Origin: Roseobacter litoralis Och 149
GTDB taxonomy: Bacteria; Pseudomonadota; Alphaproteobacteria; Rhodobacterales; Rhodobacteraceae
Direction of reading: 5' to 3'
Assembly: GCF_000154785.2 (NCBI RefSeq)
Contig: NC_015730.1
Location: forward strand, 4,441,212 to 4,505,211
DNA: 64,000 nucleotides
Below, one piece after another: positions 26,680 through 35,760 of this stretch. Numbering within the stretch: the stretch's first letter is position 1; every line of letters starts with the position of its first letter. The notes beneath the pieces were generated by a model. The model was not told the origin of the DNA, searched no databases, and saw only the letters and a program-made list of their open reading frames with translations. Position numbers and translations under genes: made by a program.

Positions 26680-27915
26680 ATGATGGTGCAGAGGGACCTG
26701 TCAAGCCTTGCCACAGGACGCGAATTGAGCCTGTTCCAAAGCGATATCAATGCCAAACGTCCCGAGATCGCACGTATTGTGAACGGCGCGCGTGTTCTGG
26801 TCATCGGGGGAGCCGGCTCGATCGGCAGTGCGACTGTCAGGGAAATTCTAGGCTTTCGTCCCGCCGCTTTGCACGTTGTCGATCAAAACGAAAACGATCT
26901 TGCGGAAATGATACGCAGCCTGCGGTCTTCTGACACTTTGCTGGAGATCCCGGATCTGCGTTCCCTACCTTTGGACTACGGATCGGTGCAGTTCAGGGCG
27001 TTCGTGCGGAACGAGGGGCCCTACGACCTCGTGCTTAACTTTGCAGCGATCAAACATGTGCGATCAGAAAAGGACAGTTATTCAGCGCTTCAGATGTTTG
27101 ACACCAACATCGTTAAACAGGCCCGATTGATGGCGCTTTTGGATGCGACTGGGTTTCGCGGGCGCTATTTCAGTGTGTCCACCGACAAGGCCGCCAATCC
27201 GACCTCTTTCATGGGCGCCTCCAAACGGGTGATGGAGCATGTGATGTTCGATGCCGGCCTGGCCAGCGGGCTTGGTTGCACGATCACCTCTGCCCGCTTC
27301 GCCAATGTGGCCTTTTCCAATGGCTCGCTGCTGCAGAGTTTCGAGAACCGCCTCAAACAAGACCAGCCCCTCGCCGCGCCAATGCAGACGCGCCGCTATT
27401 TCGTGTCGCTCAAAGAGAGCGGGCAATTGTGTCTATTGGCGGCAACGACTGCGCCGCACCGTCATATCGTTGTCCCTAATCTCGACCCTGAGACCGCTTT
27501 GATCGATATGCAACAGATCGCCGAAGGCTTCCTTGTCGCCAAGGGCTATGCGCCGCGGCAGTATCGTGACGAGGCGCAGGCCTGTGCGGCTGTTCTGGCG
27601 GACAAGGCATCGGGACACTGGCCGCTCTTATTGACCGAGCTTTCGACCTCCGGCGAAAAACCATATGAGGAATTCGTGGCCCAAGGGGAAAGCTGTATCG
27701 ATCTTGGGTATGATGCGCTTTCCGGCGTAGCTTATCTGCCGCTGGCCGACCCCAGGATCATGACAGAGGTGATGGACAGCATGCAAAAAGTCTTTGAGAA
27801 CGCCGAACATGCGCCAGTTTCAAAGGAAACCCTCAAGGCTCTGATTGCTCGCGCAGAGCCGGCTTTTCTCCAAAGCCACAAGGAAACCGGGCTCAACCTG
27901 GATCAGAGGGTATAG
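26680..27915 (+). CDS. legB: NDP-N-acetylglucosamine 4,6-dehydratase (LegB-like)
   Basis: First committed step: forms the 4-keto-6-deoxy sugar. A 411-residue SDR-type dehydratase with VLVIGGAGSIGSATVREIL (about residues 38-56, NAD binding), LNFAAIKHVRSEKD and the active-site block VSTDKAANPTSFMGASKRVM. The NAADK-type motif replaces the classical YxxxK, as in the FlaA1/PseB/LegB group. The ATG at 26680 is chosen for its AAGGAG; an earlier in-frame start has no ribosome binding site. It is longer than PseB (about 330 residues) through its C-terminal extension. It is followed 2 bp later by the aminotransferase. Confidence 0.82.
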   Translation: MMVQRDLSSLATGRELSLFQSDINAKRPEIARIVNGARVLVIGGAGSIGSATVREILGFRPAALHVVDQNENDLAEMIRSLRSSDTLLEIPDLRSLPLDYGSVQFRAFVRNEGPYDLVLNFAAIKHVRSEKDSYSALQMFDTNIVKQARLMALLDATGFRGRYFSVSTDKAANPTSFMGASKRVMEHVMFDAGLASGLGCTITSARFANVAFSNGSLLQSFENRLKQDQPLAAPMQTRRYFVSLKESGQLCLLAATTAPHRHIVVPNLDPETALIDMQQIAEGFLVAKGYAPRQYRDEAQACAAVLADKASGHWPLLLTELSTSGEKPYEEFVAQGESCIDLGYDALSGVAYLPLADPRIMTEVMDSMQKVFENAEHAPVSKETLKALIARAEPAFLQSHKETGLNLDQRV

Positions 27916-27917
27916 AT

Positions 27918-29075
27918 ATGCTTCCTTTGTGCGTTCCCAACATTTCCGGAAACGAAGGCAAATACCTTGCGGAATGCGTCTCTTCGACTTTCGTGTCGTC
28001 GGTCGGCCCGTTTGTGGATCGTTTCGAAGCGGAAACGAGGCATGCGACCGGGGCAGCCTGGGCCGTGGCGACATCTGCAGGCACGACCGCTCTGCACGCA
28101 GCACTGCACTTTCTGGGCGTGGGGCCCGGTGACCATGTCATCATCCCCTCGCTGAGCTTTATCGCGACAGCCAATGCGGTTGCCCACTGTCACGCAACAC
28201 CAATTATCATTGATGTGGACGTGGCGCGTTGGGGCCTTGATGCGGGTCTTTTGGCGGAACTGCTCGGCCGCAATTGCCACCGAGATTCAGAGGGGGCTTT
28301 GCGCTACACCCCAACAGGCGGGCAGATCAAGGCGATCATGCCCGTCTATGCCATGGGACTGCCTGCTGATATGGATTCCATCATTGAGGTCGCGCGGCGC
28401 TATAATGTGCCAACCGTGTCAGATGCGGCAGCCGCGATCGGTGCAACCTACAAGGGCAGGCAACTTGCACAAATGGGAGCCGATCTGACAGCATTGTCAT
28501 TCAACGGCAATAAGCTCATCACGTCGGGCGGCGGTGGGGCGCTTATTTCTGCCGCAGAGCAGGGCGGGCGCGAGATTAAGCATTTAACGTCCACGGCACG
28601 TGTCGGCGGAGCCTATGACCATGATATCGTAGGCTTTAACTATCGCATGACCAATTTGCAGGCGGCGGTAGGTGTCGCACAGCTGGAACGACTGGCAGAG
28701 TTTCTCGATGCAAAGGCGAGGATCGCGGCAAGATATGCCCAAAGCTTTGAGGATTTGACCGGAACGCTCAATTTCCCTTCTGTCGACGACACCTGCGGCT
28801 CGCATTGGCTTTCTGGCGTATATCTACCGCAAGCAACCAGAGAACAGATGGATCATTTGCGCCAGACGCTGGTCGCGAGCGGTATTGAAGCCCGCAGTTT
28901 CTGGAAACCACTTCACATGCAAGCGCCCTATTTGAAATGCCCTCGCATGGTGAACGGCCATGCAGAGATGATCTGGGGGAACGTGCAGCCCTTGCCCTGC
29001 TCCACGCATCTCACCTGCGCTGAGCAGACTCATGTGATTGAGGTCGTTCGATCCGCGATTGAGAAAATGAGTTGA
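27918..29075 (+). CDS. legC: DegT/DnrJ-family 4-aminotransferase (LegC-like)
   Basis: PLP-dependent transfer of an amino group to C4 of the 4-keto sugar. 385 residues of fold-type I. The PLP phosphate/cofactor region is TSAGTTALHAAL near 52, PSLSFIATANAV near 77, and SDAAAAIGA with the PLP-binding Asp near 169. The Schiff-base Lys199 is in FNGNKLITSGGGG. It starts 2 bp after legB and completes the NDP-sugar branch that feeds LegG. The product would still need N-acetylation; see the NeuD/PglD-type gene at 16485. Confidence 0.86.
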   Translation: MLPLCVPNISGNEGKYLAECVSSTFVSSVGPFVDRFEAETRHATGAAWAVATSAGTTALHAALHFLGVGPGDHVIIPSLSFIATANAVAHCHATPIIIDVDVARWGLDAGLLAELLGRNCHRDSEGALRYTPTGGQIKAIMPVYAMGLPADMDSIIEVARRYNVPTVSDAAAAIGATYKGRQLAQMGADLTALSFNGNKLITSGGGGALISAAEQGGREIKHLTSTARVGGAYDHDIVGFNYRMTNLQAAVGVAQLERLAEFLDAKARIAARYAQSFEDLTGTLNFPSVDDTCGSHWLSGVYLPQATREQMDHLRQTLVASGIEARSFWKPLHMQAPYLKCPRMVNGHAEMIWGNVQPLPCSTHLTCAEQTHVIEVVRSAIEKMS

Positions 29076-29240
29076 GCGGCACTGGCGCTGCTGCCCTTGC
29101 GCGATCGAACACCGCTGCACTTTGACTGACGCAGGACTTCGGGGATCGCCAATAAAATCCAACCGAGCCTCGCATAATCATGCATTCTGTCTCATCCCAT
29201 TGCGATCCAGCCTCAGTGCCCTGCTACATTCAGGTACGGA

Positions 29241-30197
29241 TCAGTGATCGCGGCACAGCATCTGAGCAAAGATCTTCATCCGCGCGAGTTGAGCGCGCAT
29301 GGAGGGAAGCTGGCGGCCACCATGGTAGATGAAATCCGTAACCATGTCGGGCAGTCCGGGCTTCAACCCGTCCGGATCCTGATCAAAGTCTACCGAACCT
29401 ACTGCGAATGTCTCTCGCATCTGCTGGGTCAGGGTTTCCAAGGGCCTGAGCCGAAGCCGTCTGTTGGCCGTGGTGACTTCGACACTCCAATTGCCGCCCG
29501 ACCGCCAGTCTGCAAAGCAAGTATAAAGAGAGCGTTCAGCGATCGTCCCGCAACTTGCGAAACGAGATCCGTCACGATGCCACGGAATACTGCCTTGCCG
29601 CACCGCACCGGAAATCGACACATCGCTCAGATCATCCGCAGCTTGCCCAAGATAAAACGCCATGTCGAAGACATGGGACGAATTTGCGTAGGGCAGGTTT
29701 GCCAGTACTTCGGGCGGATGAACATCCAAGGCTTCAATTCGGTCAGGCAATTCAGTAAATTCGAAATGAATGCTCTGCGGTCCGCCATCCAAGGCGATGA
29801 TCTCACCCGCCTTTTGCGTGGATTTTAGAAACCGTCTGTTGTAGGCAACGCGGATCCGGTCTTGCAAATCACGTACTGCCAGGCCCTGCATATCAGCCAA
29901 ATCAACGCCACCGGGTTTCTCGACCAGGATTGCATGCGCCCGTGCCTCAAGGAGTGCTGCGCAAACGTCGGAGAGCTGGTTGAGGTTTACGGCCACGATT
30001 ACATGCGCGCCGGTGACATCCGTTGCGTTTATTTGATCACGCAGCGGACCAGTCCCGGCCGGAACCCCGATTTCCGCCTCGAACCGTCGGGCCGACATTT
30101 CTCCCCTGCCAAAGCAACGAAAAGGCAAGCCGAAGTGCTGAAGTGTCTTTGCATAGGCAGTCGCCATGCTGCCCGCGCCAATGATTATGATGTCCAT
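29241..30197 (-). CDS. NAD-binding Gfo/Idh-like oxidoreductase
   Basis: A 318-residue Rossmann-fold dehydrogenase starting MDIIIIGAGSMATAYAKTLQ at ATG 30197. An in-frame earlier start exists but adds 22 residues without homology-like features. Typical family pieces are VIVAVNLNQLSDVCAALLEA and ILVEKPGGVDLAD (EKP motif), followed by VAYNRRFLKS. It is shorter and more divergent than the oxidoreductase at 21468. It stands alone, convergent with legC and divergent from the flippase-like gene. The substrate is unknown, presumably a sugar or sugar nucleotide of this locus. Confidence 0.72.
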   Translation of the reverse strand: MDIIIIGAGSMATAYAKTLQHFGLPFRCFGRGEMSARRFEAEIGVPAGTGPLRDQINATDVTGAHVIVAVNLNQLSDVCAALLEARAHAILVEKPGGVDLADMQGLAVRDLQDRIRVAYNRRFLKSTQKAGEIIALDGGPQSIHFEFTELPDRIEALDVHPPEVLANLPYANSSHVFDMAFYLGQAADDLSDVSISGAVRQGSIPWHRDGSRFASCGTIAERSLYTCFADWRSGGNWSVEVTTANRRLRLRPLETLTQQMRETFAVGSVDFDQDPDGLKPGLPDMVTDFIYHGGRQLPSMRAQLARMKIFAQMLCRDH

Positions 30198-30518
30198 GGT
30201 GATCTGCGTTCTCGCATTTGGAACTGTTTTGACCTTGTCACCAGAGCGACCTACCGGGGTCAACTGTAATATGCGTATCGGGCAAGCAAACCGTTTAACG
30301 GGATTGTTTATACCTGTCGAAACAGCAAGGCTCTACACTCCGGAGTTGAAACCATTCCCAGACTATCAGCAAAAGCGTGGGAATATTATCCCCTGCTTTC
30401 TTGTTTTAATCTCCTTAAAGTGGTTAAAGGCAGAGAACTTATCTATCCTCCACGTCCAAGCCTGCCGACGGTCTCAGAGGGCGTTCGCAATATAAATCGC
30501 AACACTTGCATAAAATGA
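30198..30518. other. Divergent intergenic spacer
   Basis: AT-richer, gene-free region between the oxidoreductase and the flippase-like gene. It should hold both promoters. No clear operator or RNA element seen. Confidence 0.4.
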
Positions 30519-31526
30519 GTGGAAACGAAAACCTTGCCTCGAAACTCTATAGGCCCGTCGCAGAACGCTGGTTTTGAAGCTTCCGAAGAGATTGTGACCG
30601 CCAAACCACGCATGTCTCTGGGGCTGCTGATCCGTGCGGTGCTTACGGTAAGTCTTCTGGCCTGGCTGCTCTATATGTTCGATGTGCCCGCGTCTTTAAG
30701 GCTGCTGACGTGGGATTTCCTGCCAGTCTTTGCGATGAGCGTGGCTCTGGTCCTGGTCTCGCTGCTACTGAATGCACTGCGCTGGTATCTTCTGATCCCC
30801 ACAACCGGCGGCAGACTGAGTTTGCAGGTGACTACTGGCGTTACCCTGATCGGTCATTTCTTCAATCAGTTGCTGGTGACATCGGTCGGTGGCGACGTTG
30901 TACGGAGCTGGGAGGCGAAACGGGCTGGGCTAAAGCTTGACCAGGCCGTCATCAGCGTCTTGCTGGACCGGATCGTCGGGTTGGCTGCATTGCTCTTGCT
31001 GATCATCATAGGGCAGCCGTTTTTGTTGGAGCGCTTCGACGAACCCGGTCTGAGGCTAGCAGCATTTACAATCATTGCAATTGGCGGCTCCGGGCTGGTT
31101 TGCCTCTTTGTACTGCATCGCCTGCCTCTTCCTTTCGAACGCTCACGCATACTCAAGGCTGGCGGTGACTTGTCACGGGCCGCATGGCAATTGGTGGAGA
31201 CACGCGTCATAGCCCTTGCCTGTCTTGGCATCTCATTTGGTGTGCATGGCTCGACCCTGCTGGTCACAACCATCTGCGCCAACGCGTTGGGGGTCGACAT
31301 CAGCCTGTTGGATATGGCGTTGATTGTGCCAACTGTCCTGCTGGTATCCTCGCTGCCGATATCCATTGGTGGCTGGGGCGTGCGGGAAGCAGGGTTGGCA
31401 GCCGGGTTTGTTGTGTTCGGCTACCCGCCTTCCATTGCCGTGACCGTTGCGATCATAGTTGGCCTGATCAATCTGATCTGGGCGGTCCCCGGCGCGCTCC
31501 TGTGGGTTTTGCGCAGCCGTGGTTGA
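30519..31526 (+). CDS. Flippase-like integral membrane protein (lysylphosphatidylglycerol synthase TM / YbhN type)
   Basis: A 335-residue inner-membrane protein with about seven to eight hydrophobic helices (LIRAVLTVSLLAWLLYMF, FAMSVALVLVSLLLNALRW, ISVLLDRIVGLAALLLLIII and others). Signature loops are GHFFNQLLVTSVGGDVVRSW, near residue 108, and LPISIGGWGVREAGLAAGF, near 285. These are the hallmarks of the LPG_synthase_TM/AglD-like family, often associated with lipid-linked sugar handling. The start is uncertain: GTG 30519 or ATG 30612, the latter trimming the non-conserved N-terminus. It lies near a DPM-like GT2 and a GT-C protein, suggesting a shared lipid-phosphate-sugar system. Confidence 0.75.
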   Translation: METKTLPRNSIGPSQNAGFEASEEIVTAKPRMSLGLLIRAVLTVSLLAWLLYMFDVPASLRLLTWDFLPVFAMSVALVLVSLLLNALRWYLLIPTTGGRLSLQVTTGVTLIGHFFNQLLVTSVGGDVVRSWEAKRAGLKLDQAVISVLLDRIVGLAALLLLIIIGQPFLLERFDEPGLRLAAFTIIAIGGSGLVCLFVLHRLPLPFERSRILKAGGDLSRAAWQLVETRVIALACLGISFGVHGSTLLVTTICANALGVDISLLDMALIVPTVLLVSSLPISIGGWGVREAGLAAGFVVFGYPPSIAVTVAIIVGLINLIWAVPGALLWVLRSRG

Positions 31527-31721
31527 GGGCAGTATCCATGCGCCCCAGCTCGAAAGGTACTTCAACCTTGAAAAGTTTCAGAGCAGAGAGAAAAATATCA
31601 GTTGTTGCGCCGCAAGGATGAGCGTCTGGACACCCATATCAGTTTGTTTTACCGAAACAGCGGTTTGGACCAAAGCCAACAGGTTGAAAACCTCATGTTG
31701 GTTTGGAAATGAGAGAGTATC

Positions 31722-32792
31722 ATGTCAAAGAAAGTAGCCTTGATTACAGGTGTGACGGGGCAGGACGGCGCATATCTGGCTGAACTGTTGTTAAACAAGG
31801 GTTACGTCGTTCATGGCATAAAAAGAAGATCCTCTTCGTTCAATACCGAACGCATTGATCACCTTTATGTTGATCGGCACGATCAGGACGCGCAGATGTT
31901 TCTGCATTTTGGCGATATGACGGATGCCACGTCACTGATCCGTGTCATAAACAACACCCGACCGACGGAAATTTATAATCTGGCTGCTCAAAGCCACGTG
32001 CACGTCAGTTTCGAGACGCCCGAATACACTGCGGATTCAGATGCACTGGGGACGATCCGTCTGCTGGAAGCTCTTCGCATTCTGGGTATGGAAAAATCCG
32101 TCAGAATGTATCAGGCGTCTACGTCCGAACTATACGGAAACACAAAGATACGCCCGCAATCTGAAACCACGCCATTTGAACCACGTAGTCCCTATGCAGC
32201 CGCAAAATTATACGCATTCTGGATCATCCGAAATTATCGCCAAGCTTATGGTATTCACGCGTCCAATGGCATTTTGTTCAATCATGAAAGCCCTGTTCGC
32301 GGAGAAACGTTTGTAACGCGTAAAATTACCCGGGCAGTCGTCGCAATCGAAATGGGACAGCAGGAGAGCATTTTGCTGGGAAACCTCAATGCGTCACGCG
32401 ACTGGGGCCATGCCAGAGACTACGTGGAAGGTATGTGGCGGATGTTGCAGCAGGAGCAGCCGGATGACTATGTTCTCGCGACGGGCATCAGCCATACGGT
32501 ACGGGAATTCGTTGAGACAGCCTTTGCACAAGTGGACCGCAAGATCATCTGGGAAGGAAACGGCAAGAATGAGACCGGGCGTGATGCAAAGACCGGGAGC
32601 ACGCTGATCCGTGTGGATCCCGAGTATTTCCGCCCCACGGATGTCGATTTTCTGTTGGGGGACGCAAGCAAAGCAAAAGAGTGTCTTGGTTGGGAGCCTA
32701 CGACGTCGTTTGAGCAAATGGTCGCGGAAATGGTGTCATCTGACTTCGAGCGGATGCGTCATGAACGACGGGCAATTAATTTACCGCGCTAG
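31722..32792 (+). CDS. gmd: GDP-mannose 4,6-dehydratase
   Basis: Converts GDP-mannose to GDP-4-keto-6-deoxymannose. A 356-residue SDR enzyme. The NAD(P) motif is [15 protein letters not shown] at residues 9-23, with [15 protein letters not shown] near 35, the active-site ASTSELYG and YxxxK in [11 protein letters not shown], and [16 protein letters not shown] for GDP-mannose binding. Every catalytic residue expected for Gmd (Thr/Glu, Tyr, Lys) is visible. With the DegT aminotransferase at 37793 and the formyltransferase at 36998 it can form a GDP-perosamine/N-formylperosamine branch. Confidence 0.95.
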   Translation: MSKKVALITGVTGQDGAYLAELLLNKGYVVHGIKRRSSSFNTERIDHLYVDRHDQDAQMFLHFGDMTDATSLIRVINNTRPTEIYNLAAQSHVHVSFETPEYTADSDALGTIRLLEALRILGMEKSVRMYQASTSELYGNTKIRPQSETTPFEPRSPYAAAKLYAFWIIRNYRQAYGIHASNGILFNHESPVRGETFVTRKITRAVVAIEMGQQESILLGNLNASRDWGHARDYVEGMWRMLQQEQPDDYVLATGISHTVREFVETAFAQVDRKIIWEGNGKNETGRDAKTGSTLIRVDPEYFRPTDVDFLLGDASKAKECLGWEPTTSFEQMVAEMVSSDFERMRHERRAINLPR

Positions 32793-32963
32793 ACTGTCGC
32801 GAACTGGTTGGGCAGCACGTGAATGAAAATGTACTGCAGCGCCGGACAACCTCTACGCCAGCCTTTCACCGGGACGTAAGGACGGGGTTGACCGACGCAA
32901 ATCGCAGGCGAGTTCACTGCGCGCTATGGCTTAATCGGAACCAAAGGGGACTTCGCGTCTGAA

Positions 32964-34958
32964 ATGGACAAATTGCCAAACCCCATGAGACAGCCTGCCC
33001 AGGCGGGAAATGTTCTTCTGCCTGTAGCCATGATTGTGATTGTATCGATCATCGTTCTCGCGCCGGAATTGGTGCCTGCCTATCTGGGGCGGGACGGTCA
33101 GATCTGGACCCCGTTCAATTCCAGTAATTACCGCCTGGGTGACATGTATTTCTATGCGCCGATGATCCAGCAGGTGGCAGAAGGTAATATCCCGCCCTTG
33201 CCTGCCAACCAGCTTCCTGATGGGGTTACATCAAGTCCTGAAGAGTTGCGATGGATGAGCTATGCGGTCGCGGCCATCCCCGCGTTGTTTTTCTCTGATC
33301 CACGAATTCCTCTGCTGTGGGCGATTTGGCTGCCTTGCGTACTGAATTTCCTTTTTGCATTCGTCATTTACCGTAGCCTGAGAGGTAAGGTTGTGGCTGC
33401 AGTGCTTGTCGGTATTCTTGTGACATTCTACTTCCAGTTCTGGCGGGCTATTCCGGTCGGCACATTATCCATGTCGCTGTCCGGCATCGATGACTGGATA
33501 TCGCTCGCGGATCGCCGCCTCGACCGCGCCTTGGACAACGCCAAGGATCCCTACGATTATTACTCCTATAGCGACATGTTCCGGTTCCTGATGCCGGCCA
33601 TGTCTTTTGCTTTTCTTACGGTTTTTTTAGCACTGCTCATTCAGGTTGATCGCCATCGAAGCAAAGCGCTCAGTGCTCTGGCGACGGTTGCTGCCTGTTT
33701 GATGGCCTTTACCTACCCGCCACATGCGCTGTTTGCCTATCTGCTGCTTGTCGGCTTTTCTGCAATTCACCTTCTGACCCGCGAATGGCGCGGTTTCCGG
33801 CATTTTCTTTATATTGGACTTGTGACGCTGGCGTTTTTGCTCGCAACAGGCGTCCCCCAAACGTTTCTCTCTGCCTTTGATGAAACGACTTTTATTTCTG
33901 CCGTCTACAGTGCTAACGGCAGCTTGCTGGCGAATGTGAAACTTTCGGCAGTCCCCGGTACTTTGATGAATAAGTACCTTTTTTCATTTCTTATCGCTTT
34001 GTGGCTCGTATGGGGCAATGCTGTTCTGCGTCGCTTCATTTTGGTCACCGGCTTTGCAGCCTTGCTTGTGAGTTTGTCGTCCCTGCTTCCGCCGCTATAT
34101 GCGGACCGTTTCCTGTACAGAGGCATCGACCACATCTGGTTTATGGTGCTTGTCACCGTCTGTTTCCTGCGTCTGGAAAAGAGATCAGTCGCGCAAACCA
34201 AACAGCCGCCCACCAGTGCGTTTCGACAAAAGGTATCACGTTGGAAGCAGCCCCTTTTCATTGCAGGGGCGCTGTTGTTGCCTGTCGTTGGATTTTCATC
34301 GCTTCTGGAACGCAACCTGACCGATGAACGCCGCTTTGTTCCCGCCGGTCAATGGGCGGCCTATAACTGGCTCCGTGAAAATGCTGATCGTGAGACCGTC
34401 GTTGCGTTGAACTGGGCGGATGCTGAATTTATCGCAGTCTATCTTGCCCAAGTCCGCACGGTATTTAGTTCGGCAGATTTGGCCAACCGCCGCCCCGAGG
34501 CCGAAGTGGCACGCTTTGTAGCGACATGGAAGACGTTTGGCCTGCCCCGCGAGACGTTCGAAAGCTGGGTGCGGCGGTCGCTTGAGACAGAGCGCGATCG
34601 CCGCTCTTCCATACGCGCCCAACGTTCGACACCCTTGCTGTCTGAGGATGATTATTATGCGAGCCGTATCGCCCTGGCTCTGATCTACTTTCCATATGTG
34701 CGCCAATTCGATGGCGCGCTGATTGCTGGAACGGGGGAGGATCAATGGAGTGTCACCGAAGAATTCGTGGAGAAAATGCTTGCTGTCTTTGACCAGACAC
34801 CTGTAGACGACTTCCTAGAAAAACAGGGCATTCAAACACTTATTGTGTCATCTTTCGAGGAGAAACTGATGGCCGAGAATGCCCTTGCAAACTGGCAACT
34901 GGTCTGGCAATCGAAGGAACGTAGGATTTACAGGCAAAATTCCACAAGTACTCCCTGA
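32964..34958 (+). CDS. Polytopic membrane protein, probable GT-C-type glycosyltransferase
   Basis: A 664-residue protein with about ten to twelve hydrophobic segments in residues 15-440 and a soluble C-terminal domain (from about residue 445, beginning LERNLTDERRFVPAGQWAAY). The first extracytoplasmic loop contains GDMYFYAPMIQQVAEGNIPP, resembling the acidic loop-1 region of GT-C enzymes that use polyprenyl-phosphate sugars. No family-level match is certain. It is followed 34 bp later by a DPM-like GT2 gene, the usual supplier of polyprenyl-phosphate-hexose, which supports this reading. Alternatives: a Wzy-like polymerase or a membrane protein of unknown role. Confidence 0.6.
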   Translation: MDKLPNPMRQPAQAGNVLLPVAMIVIVSIIVLAPELVPAYLGRDGQIWTPFNSSNYRLGDMYFYAPMIQQVAEGNIPPLPANQLPDGVTSSPEELRWMSYAVAAIPALFFSDPRIPLLWAIWLPCVLNFLFAFVIYRSLRGKVVAAVLVGILVTFYFQFWRAIPVGTLSMSLSGIDDWISLADRRLDRALDNAKDPYDYYSYSDMFRFLMPAMSFAFLTVFLALLIQVDRHRSKALSALATVAACLMAFTYPPHALFAYLLLVGFSAIHLLTREWRGFRHFLYIGLVTLAFLLATGVPQTFLSAFDETTFISAVYSANGSLLANVKLSAVPGTLMNKYLFSFLIALWLVWGNAVLRRFILVTGFAALLVSLSSLLPPLYADRFLYRGIDHIWFMVLVTVCFLRLEKRSVAQTKQPPTSAFRQKVSRWKQPLFIAGALLLPVVGFSSLLERNLTDERRFVPAGQWAAYNWLRENADRETVVALNWADAEFIAVYLAQVRTVFSSADLANRRPEAEVARFVATWKTFGLPRETFESWVRRSLETERDRRSSIRAQRSTPLLSEDDYYASRIALALIYFPYVRQFDGALIAGTGEDQWSVTEEFVEKMLAVFDQTPVDDFLEKQGIQTLIVSSFEEKLMAENALANWQLVWQSKERRIYRQNSTSTP

Positions 34959-34992
34959 GTATTGAATTTGGTCAGGCTCACCGGGTAAGAAG

Positions 34993-35760
34993 ATGACACA
35001 ATCAGACAATCAAGCCACTGTTCTACGCGGCCCAAAGATCACAGGCGCGCAGATCAGCATCGTTCTGCCAACCTTTAACGAACGTGAAAACATAGTTCTG
35101 CTGGTAGAGGATCTTCTGCACAGGTTCGGTGAAATCAACGCGACATGTGAGATCCTTGTGATAGACGACAGATCGCCCGACGGAACGGCGCAGGCGGTGG
35201 AGCAGGCCTTCGCGAGGGAGGCCAGCGTAAAAGTGATTTCGCGACAGGCGGAACCCGGACTGGCTATGTCAATTCGCGACGGAATAGAGCAAGCCACCGG
35301 CGACGTAATTCTCGTAATGGATACCGATTTCAATCACGAACCAAAGGACGCGGTGCTGTTGTTTCAGGTGACACGCTATGTTGACCTATGCGTTGGGTCA
35401 CGGTTCATTTTCGGAGGCGGCATGTCGAGTTTACCGCGGTACTATCTCAGCTATGTATACAATATTTTCATGCGATTGATGCTGGGAACACGTATGGATG
35501 ACAACCTGAGCGGGTTTTTTGCCATTCGTCGGGAAAAGCTGACCGATCTGGATTTCGACAAGATTTTCTGGGGCTATGGGGACTACTTTTTCCGGCTTTT
35601 ACTGCTCTCACAGCGTGCTAAAATGAGACACATTCAGGTTCCCGTTTATTATGGCGAACGGAAGGGCGGCGAGAGTAAGACGCGCTTTACCCGAATCTTT
35701 GTCAAATACACGCGTGAAGTAATTTCGCTGGCATATAAAAAGGCGATGGGAAAATGGTGA
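34993..35760 (+). CDS. Family 2 glycosyltransferase, dolichyl-/polyprenyl-phosphate hexose synthase type
   Basis: A 255-residue GT-A-fold enzyme without C-terminal membrane helices. SIVLPTFNERENIVLLVEDL is at residues 18-37, the nucleotide motif IDDRSPDGTAQ follows, and the catalytic DXD-like segment is VMDTDFNHEP near 112. GSRFIFGGGMSSLPRYYLS and the RREKLTDLDFDK region agree with DPM1-like proteins. It overlaps the downstream methyltransferase by 7 bp. It probably charges a polyprenyl phosphate with a hexose for the GT-C protein next door. Sugar identity is unknown. Confidence 0.82.
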   Translation: MTQSDNQATVLRGPKITGAQISIVLPTFNERENIVLLVEDLLHRFGEINATCEILVIDDRSPDGTAQAVEQAFAREASVKVISRQAEPGLAMSIRDGIEQATGDVILVMDTDFNHEPKDAVLLFQVTRYVDLCVGSRFIFGGGMSSLPRYYLSYVYNIFMRLMLGTRMDDNLSGFFAIRREKLTDLDFDKIFWGYGDYFFRLLLLSQRAKMRHIQVPVYYGERKGGESKTRFTRIFVKYTREVISLAYKKAMGKW

